Below, piece after piece: positions 57,709 to 64,000 of a DNA stretch of 64,000 bases (positions within the stretch are counted from its first letter, which is position 1; every line of letters starts with the position of its first letter). The notes beneath the pieces are model-generated. The model worked only from the letters and a program-made list of their open reading frames with translations, had not been told where the DNA came from and did not search any database. Both the position numbers and the translations under genes were made by a program. The stretch lies in assembly GCA_000310025.1 (NCBI GenBank), contig FN649149.1, forward strand, positions 327,348 to 391,347, read 5' to 3'. This stretch comes from Ectocarpus siliculosus (lineage: Eukaryota > Sar > Phaeophyceae > Ectocarpales > Ectocarpaceae).

Positions 57709-60700
57709 CTACAGCACGGCCTGAACCACGATCACCGCAACCATGCCGGCATGCGCCGCGATAAGCACCTTTGCAAATACCGCTTGGCTTTGATTGTCCT
57801 CGTCCGAAACATCCACTAGAGCCAGGTACATCGAGAAACAAGTTATCCACCCGCCGATACGGTACAGCCACGCATCGAACGGGTCTACAAACGGCGACAA
57901 CACATCAGACACCGCCACGAAGATAGCAGCCAGCACCACCTCGATCGCTGCCTGCGCCGCGCTGTTCGGCAACAGAAAGGCAGCCAGCCCTGTCAACGCA
58001 ATCCGGTGACCGCACTCTACCACTTCGAAGTAGTATCGATGAGGCTTGTACGGAGCCCAGAGATCCCGCATGGGCTGCAGGTGGTCCAACTCCGGGACCC
58101 TTTCCAAGAAATTGTTGGGGGCGCCAACCTTGACGAGGTAGTGTCGGATAAAGAGGAGCCACCAAGCATAGAAGGCCGGAATGCCCACTGGGTACACGAA
58201 GATCATCAGACCGGCGTAAACCATCATCGCCTTATGGACACCTGTATAGCACGTGAGACTGTAGTCAGCCCGAAGGTAGTCCATCCCGGTATCCAGCCGC
58301 TCGCAAACGAAGGTTTGGAATATGTTGAAGGGCACCGAAGAGTAGACCACGAACATAATAAAAAGCGTGATCGAAAGATGCTTGCTTTTGGCAGCCTGCA
58401 TCCCGGCGGGGGAGTGCCGGTTACGGGACTTAGATACGGTGTACGTCACTGCTTGAGCTCCGAACACAACCAGCGGGCAGATCGTCGCGAAAAAACGACA
58501 TCCGTAGAAGTTGCTGTCGACGATGCATGAGACGGAAAGGATGAAGCCGAGATTGAAATTCACAACATTCAGCACGGACAGGAACCTCTCGTAGACGCCC
58601 GGGTACACCACGTTGAGCACAGAAGAAAACTGACGACCGACCAAGGGAACGGGAAAACGACGGAAAGGATTAAAACCTTGGCCAAACCACTTCATTATCG
58701 TGCCCTTCTTTGTCTTCGAAATAATCAGAGCCGCTGATACACACCCACACGCGTTAGGGTATGGAAACATGAGAAATATATCGCTGTAAGCATCATGCCT
58801 GGTGCGGAAGCCCTCGCGATTCACCACCGGCCGAATGCATCGCTGCTGTACCTGGAGGTAGTCCTACACGAAAAGTTAGGGGCGGATAAACTGTCCCACC
58901 CCACCCTTGCTCACCTGCGTGACAATCTGCCAGGCAACCAGGACGATCTTGATCGACGTGAGTGGAACGACGTTTGTGATGCGCTCTCGACAGGACGTGA
59001 GCCTCTTCCCCCATGTGAACGCCGGTGTTGTTCTCATCAACCACTCGGACAAGATCCGCGACCACCAGGGCAATGACAACCAGGACCACAAAGAACAGGG
59101 CTACTGATATGCCTGTTTCATGAACGACGTGACGATGGAGCGGGAGGGCGTACTCGTTGGTTGTTTACGTGAAGCCTTTCTAGGATGTCCGCATAACCCT
59201 TCCTAGACAGAGCATCATTTCTACACGATAGAACTGACAAAACCCTGGCCCTACAAGCTCTCCCCTTTCGGGAAATCCAGCAGTGAAACCCAGGAAACAC
59301 GGACGTGATACGAACCGAGCGGTAGTGACCCAAGAACAACATCGGCGAGGCGAGCACTTGTTCTGATGCTGGATGGAATAAATGGCCTTGTACCACATTA
59401 TCTAGTCTAGATGGCTACAGGTCGCCTGCTTTGTGCGAAATGCGTTGACGTAGCTGGGTGTTGTCTCGGATTTTTCTAACTTTTAACATGTCCTAAATAA
59501 GTGATGCGTACGGAGTTCTCAGAAATTATGCTCCTACATCTCTGCAGGAGCAGCAGTAGAAGAAGCAGGAAGAAAGTGCGTCTGTCTTTGTTTAGCTTTG
59601 AGAATGTTTGGTCGAACAGTAGCTGTCGTGGTCTTGAAGCGAAAAACTCCACCCAGCCACTCTTCCTTCATGTCTCATTGACGGCAAACATCCCTGGAAT
59701 AATTATCTCAAAGTTGACGCCATTTCCCTCCCTGAAGACTCAAAGTCTGCAACATGTGCGCGCCATCGTCGTATGATTTGCACCATGGATGGGCTGCATA
59801 CCCGCTTCTCTCTCCTTACCATACAGCTACACAATTCCCTCCCTTCTGGCCGGTGCGGATCTGTTTCTTGGAACTTCAGTTTCAGCTGTGTCGGGATGCA
59901 TCAGGACCGTTCAGATGGCCCTGCTATCCCTATTTCTTATGTCGGCTTCATTTCCTTTGCAGTTGTTCTTCGTTCTTTACTTGCTTGCTTCTCGCAAATA
60001 TAGCCTTCTTTCACTTGCCTGGACCCGTTCAAGTCCACCTTAGACAGTGCCTGAACCTGGTTGTCCCCGATGAAATCGGTTCTATCCTGTCAATATCGCT
60101 TCCATATACTTCTGCCACCCATACCATTCCCTGACAACCTTTAGTAGCGTTCCGTTGTCCCCTAGCCTGGTCCATAAATGGCGGCCAATCTCCTCTTTGC
60201 ACCCTAACACGCTACGTGATGACCATGATACCTAAGTCCCTACATAGTTCTGCTCACGTCCAACATACAACAACATTCATACCGGGTCTCACCACACGTA
60301 TTTGTTCAAGCTGCTTTTTTAGAGAAATATGTAATAAGGGAGTTGTACGGGAGAGAGAAAGCAGTGAAACATATATGAATGGAAGGGGGATGATGACTCA
60401 GCAAAGTTGTCCTCGCTCAAGAAAATCGATAGAGGCAGGTCATGGCTTACACTACTATTGTTGGAGAAAATCACGCATGTCCGGAATACCTGCGTTCTCC
60501 GAGCGCCTATGAAACCCCACGTTCGAGTAGAAACAGCAGCACCTGTTGACGGCTGCTCACCGATGAAGCTACAAACCACAACCGGTGAATCGAAGTCCTT
60601 CGAATTTGAAGTCGCCTTCACAACGCTAGCGGGAAAGGGTATGCTCTGATGCGCAGTGCAGTTGGCGTTCTAACGGCGAGGCTCTGTTCTGATGCATCTG

Positions 60701-61322
60701 TTCGCCCTTGCTCTTCTCTTTGGTCTCTAAGTACCGTGTAAACGCTTACCGATCGCCGTCCGTCTATTCTCGCCCATACAGCTGGAGCAACTGTGCTGAT
60801 ATCCGGGGGCGTAGTCCTCTTCGCATACAGCACAGTCTGGGTGTGCATGTTGGGGAAAGGGGTGTGCATCGATGACATCATGTCAGATGGGTGATTGAGT
60901 CGATTTCTTCGAGTTCCTCCCTCCTCGCTGCGTGACCTCTCATCTAGGCAATGACACCCGGCGAGATAATCTACATATCCCTTCACGCCCAACTGGCCAG
61001 AGTTCACGAGGCTGGAGGCCTCCATCGCGGAGATTTTTAACACCATGAGTGATACTGTAGCTGCACTTGACTCTTTTAGGTCCCGTGTCGTCAAAAATGA
61101 AAACGGTGGCCGTGAAAGACGCCTGTAGGGTTCGACTTACAAGCCCCTTTGGTAACCCTCTTCGCAGTACTGACTGGTGTCCACACACCCCTTGCAAGCG
61201 TCTTCCTGGTGGCACATCAAGACATTATTACTCTCGACAGACGTGCGCCAGTAACCACGAGTGAGATTAAGTGTTGAAAGAGTCATGCCACCGTTTCCGG
61301 AAGCGTCGACTCCTGTCATGGC
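57709..61322 (-). CDS. partial multipass membrane protein of a stramenopile family, frameshifted
   Basis: Function unknown; the family combines a Cys-rich extracellular region with several membrane helices. Exon 61322-61141 (acceptor CATTTCAG, donor GTAAGT) encodes LNLTRGYWRTS...CHQEDACKGC...YCEEGYQ. Exon 59112-58915 encodes a helix (VALFFVVLVVIALVVADL) and, in another frame, RERITNVVPLTSIKIVLVAW and IVTQ. The final exon 58629-57709 runs on in phase: FSSVLNVVYPGVYERFLSVL, then five or so hydrophobic segments including YLRADYSLTC, GLMIFVYPVGIPAFYAWWL and HRIALTGLAAFLLP, ending VVQAVL-TAG. Cys-rich exons expected between 61141 and 59112, and everything 5' of 61322, were not found; a truncated LINE begins about 300 bp upstream. 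The frameshift near 59020-59050 makes this a pseudogene, unless it is a sequence error. Confidence 0.72.
59113..61140. other. presumed intron(s) of the membrane-protein gene
   Basis: The missing Cys-rich exon(s) between the GYWRTS exon and the first membrane helix should be here. A minus-strand stretch at about 60645-60560 (SVVKATSNSKDFDSPVVVCSF before GTGAGC) is a possible exon, unconfirmed. Confidence 0.35.
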
Positions 61323-61649
61323 CTGAAATGGAGAGGAGAACGCAAGGAGGAATGGGTCGCACCCGCAAAGAGTTGTTGAAATTGTTCCACCGCGTTGCAA
61401 GAAGTTCCGAGCACGTCGTCCGATGGCTGGAAATGGGGGAAACACCGACTGTCGTCTTGTCTCAGCATTGTCTCGGGGGTAAAATGTAAGCGGTATCGGA
61501 AACCTACGTGTAGGGGGAACTCCGAGCACGATCTGCACTTTCCAGCATTGCACAAGTTGGGAAGGCGGCCGCCATGAACGGTGCAGGCTTCAACATGTTT
61601 TAGACATATCCCGTGTCCAATACCAAGTGCTTTAAAGAAGGAGGTGGAC
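61323..61649. other. no supported gene
   Basis: Short interval between the GYWRTS exon and the start of recognisable LINE coding sequence. It may hold an unrecognised 5' exon or intron. Confidence 0.4.
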
Positions 61650-63819
61650 GCATGGGCCCAGGAAGAAGAAGAAACATCGGGAGGCAGACGTTGGGAACGT
61701 AGAACTAGAGGAGGAGTTCACTGAGGACGAGGTTGAGGCGTGTGTGAACAAACTGCAGTGCCACAAAGCAGCAGGGGCGGATGGGATAGTCAACGAGTTC
61801 ATGAAGTTTGGGGGGAAGGGGAAGGGGATGATCCAGCTGATGGTACAGCTGTACAACTGGGTGTGGAAAGACGAGTGGCGCCAAGTAGATGGAGGGAAGG
61901 AGTGGTTGTGAACTTGTTTAAGAAAGGAGACAAGACTGACCCAAGAAACTACAGGGGGATCACACTGTTGAACACAGTAGGAAAAGTGTTCTGTAAGCTG
62001 CTGAACGATAGGATAGTGGGAGTATTGGAGAAGGAACATAGCATTAGTGAGGGCCAGGCAGGTTTCCGATAGAAGAGGGGGTGCGTAGACCACGCATTCA
62101 AGGTAGTAGGGAGAATCATCCAAGGTAGAAAGAGGGCGGGAAAGCCGACGTACTGCTTCTTCCTGGACGTGAAAAAGGCACACGATACAGTATGGAGAAA
62201 TAGGCCGTGGAAACAATTGTCCAAGTACGGGATCAAGGGGAAATTGTGGAGAGTGCAGAGTGCACGAAAAGCGCGGTCATGCCAGACGGAGAACTGTCTA
62301 AATTCTTCGACATTGAACAGGGGGTCCCACAAGGTTGCCCGATGTCCCCAATATTGTCCCAGGTATTCATCAATGATCTGTTGGAAGTCGTAGAGGCAGT
62401 CCGGAAGGGAGTAAAAGTAGGGGACACGGAAACTTCGGTGTCGGGAATGCTGTTTGCGGATGATTTTGTTTGTATATCGGACACCACTGAGGGGCTGAAA
62501 ATGCAAATTGACGTGGCGAAGAAGTTTACCGATAAGTGCACATTGTCTGCCAACTTTAAGAAGAGTGCCGTCACGGTATGCAATGAGGACAGGGAGGAAC
62601 CAGTAGAATATAGATGGAAGTGGGGGATCGAGGAGATTACAGTAGTGGACCAGTACACATACCTCGGAGTAGAGATCGCAAAAGACTGCTCGTGGAATGC
62701 ACACATGTTCAAGGTAGCGGAAAAGGGCAAAGCACGAGCAGGGAAGCTGCACCCAATACTCGCAAACCGGCACCTCGATACAAGTATCATTTTGACGGTT
62801 TTGAAGAGCGTAATCGTACCGCCGCTAGATTCCGCCGGAGAAGTATGGGAAGGAAATAAGAAGGTAGTGAAAGAACTCAAGGCGGCGCAGATGAAAGCAG
62901 CGAAAATCATCCTAGGATGCTCCAAGCGCACAACAAGTAATGCAGCCGTCAGGGCAGAATTGGGGATCCAATCCCTACAGTCGGGAAGAGACGCAAGAAG
63001 TTGGCGTGGCAGTATCGCATGTGCTGGATGGGAGAGGAGAGGTTGCCGAGAATGGTTTCGGAGGCGAAGTGGGCAAACAAAAAGAGGGGTAGACAACCCA
63101 CTGAATGGGTCAAGGTTGTGGAGGACGTATGGAAGGGGTTAGACATCGGCGAAGATGAAACGCTGGAAACGGAGGGTCTACTGGGGTTCAAGGAGAAGAT
63201 ATCTGTTGCTTGTGCCGAGAGAAAAAAACAGAATCTAAGGAAAGAAACCGAGGATAAGGAGGGTCTAGAAGTGTACGGAAAGTTCAAAGAAGGAATAGGG
63301 TTCAAGGATTACCTACATGGACCAATGGATGCAGGGACAAAGCTTAAGGTCAAATTCAGGACCGGGGACATAGGCCTTCGAGAACGTCGACGAAGACATA
63401 GGACGGTAGACGAGGAATACGACAAGTTCACATGTGATTGCGGCTTCAAGTGCGAAGACCGTGTTCATGTACAAGTCGCGGATGTCAGTTGTACGAAAAG
63501 GAGAGGGAAGTGTACATGACCGAGCTGGGAAAAATACAAGGGAGGCACAGGGAGATGTTTGAGACATGGAATAGAGAGGAGAAGACGGTAGTTGTGCTGG
63601 GGGATAGGAAGTGGTTTGAAAAGGCGGGAAGTGATCGTGAGGATAGATAGACTAGGGAAGACATTTTTGAGCCACCTTTGGCAAAGTAGGAAGGAACGAT
63701 TGGCCATCGGTGATCGGTCCCGTGGGAACAATGCTCCGTCCTCTCGAGGACGCGTTGTCGATGGTATAACCGCTAAGGCATGCAAAACATAAGCGTACCT
63801 CCCCCCCCCCCCCCCCCCT
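61650..63819 (+). pseudogene. 5'-truncated non-LTR retrotransposon (LINE) reverse transcriptase
   Basis: Reverse transcriptase remnant. In order: EEEFTEDEVEACVNKL...HKAAGADGI (61,700-61,800); SRWREGVVVNLFKKGDKTDP and YRGITLLNTVGKVF (about 61,880-62,000); GQAGFR then TAG (62,070); CFFLDVKKAHDTV (62,155); QGVPQGCPMSPILSQVFIND (62,320-62,380); the catalytic FADD (about 62,455); YTYLGVEIAKDCSW; and a long basic C-terminal region (GDIGLRERRRRHRTVDEEYD) to TAA at 63,790. At least four frame changes and one stop break it, and the N-terminal endonuclease part is absent. It ends in 19 C residues (63801-63819) where a poly-A would be expected. A second copy of its 3' end lies at 30,965-31,570. Confidence 0.9.
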
Positions 63820-63820
63820 G

Positions 63821-63934
63821 AGCCTAATCCGGGGAGAACCCGGGGGGGCCCCTCCCGGCTTTGTGGGGGTGCGAGGGCCATGGGCTAACGACTACGGGCT
63901 GGGCGACAATGAATACCCCCCCCCCCCCCCCCCC
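63821..63934 (+). repeat. poly-C-tailed repeat, copy 2
   Basis: Begins GAGCCTAATCCGGGGAGAAC, ends in a 20-base-class C run, and resembles 43939-44046. It follows the LINE poly-C tract directly. The remaining bases to 64000 are C/G-homopolymer-rich with no feature visible. Confidence 0.5.
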
Positions 63935-64000
63935 ATGGGTGTTCCGCGGGGAGAAGGCGGGGGGGGCCCCACGGGGCGGATTGTGGTTGCACGACGGGCG

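Overview
This is nuclear DNA of an intron-rich eukaryote, most likely a brown alga (phaeophyte stramenopile, Ectocarpus-like). The basis is many short phase-compatible exons with GT-AG introns of a few hundred bases to about 2 kb, stramenopile-type protein families (EGF-repeat secreted protein; 'GYWRTS'/'FVYPVGIP' multipass membrane protein), ankyrin-repeat clusters, several transposon families and one scaffold gap of exactly 100 N. I recognise the gene families but cannot prove the species.

Layout. 1-4.7 kb: no gene, one long perfect-type hairpin. 4.74-8.41 kb: a complete pogo/Tigger-type DNA transposon with 27-bp inverted repeats, a TA target duplication and a three-exon transposase open through 678 codons. 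9.77-11.35 kb: flavin-reductase-like (FMN-binding split barrel) gene, 5' end not found. 12.72-20.25 kb: 14-exon gene for a secreted EGF-repeat protein; one intron carries an 881-bp TIR element. 22.1-23.8 kb: decayed tyrosine-recombinase element between direct repeats. 24.3-25.2 kb: TRIM-like pair of direct repeats. 28-33 kb: six degenerate ankyrin-repeat copies in strictly alternating orientation, with the 100-N gap and a LINE 3' fragment. 34.7-50.0 kb (minus): a gene of at least 23 exons for a VPS39/Vam6-like HOPS subunit whose last four exons encode a gamma-COP appendage segment, an in-frame fusion. 50.2-55.4 kb (plus): a seven-exon GNAT acetyltransferase gene, head-to-head with the VPS39 gene across 234 bp. 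56.1 kb: tRNA-like SINE head. 57.7-61.3 kb (minus): partial membrane-protein gene with a frameshift. 61.65-63.8 kb: 5'-truncated, frameshifted non-LTR reverse transcriptase ending in poly-C; beyond it only C/G-rich repeat.

No operons are expected. The main biological story is membrane traffic: a vacuole/late-endosome tethering subunit joined to part of a COPI coat appendage, sharing a short divergent promoter with an acetyltransferase. The rest of the window is shaped by mobile elements (pogo/Tigger, tyrosine recombinase, LINE, SINE, TIR elements), one of which is intact enough to be autonomous.
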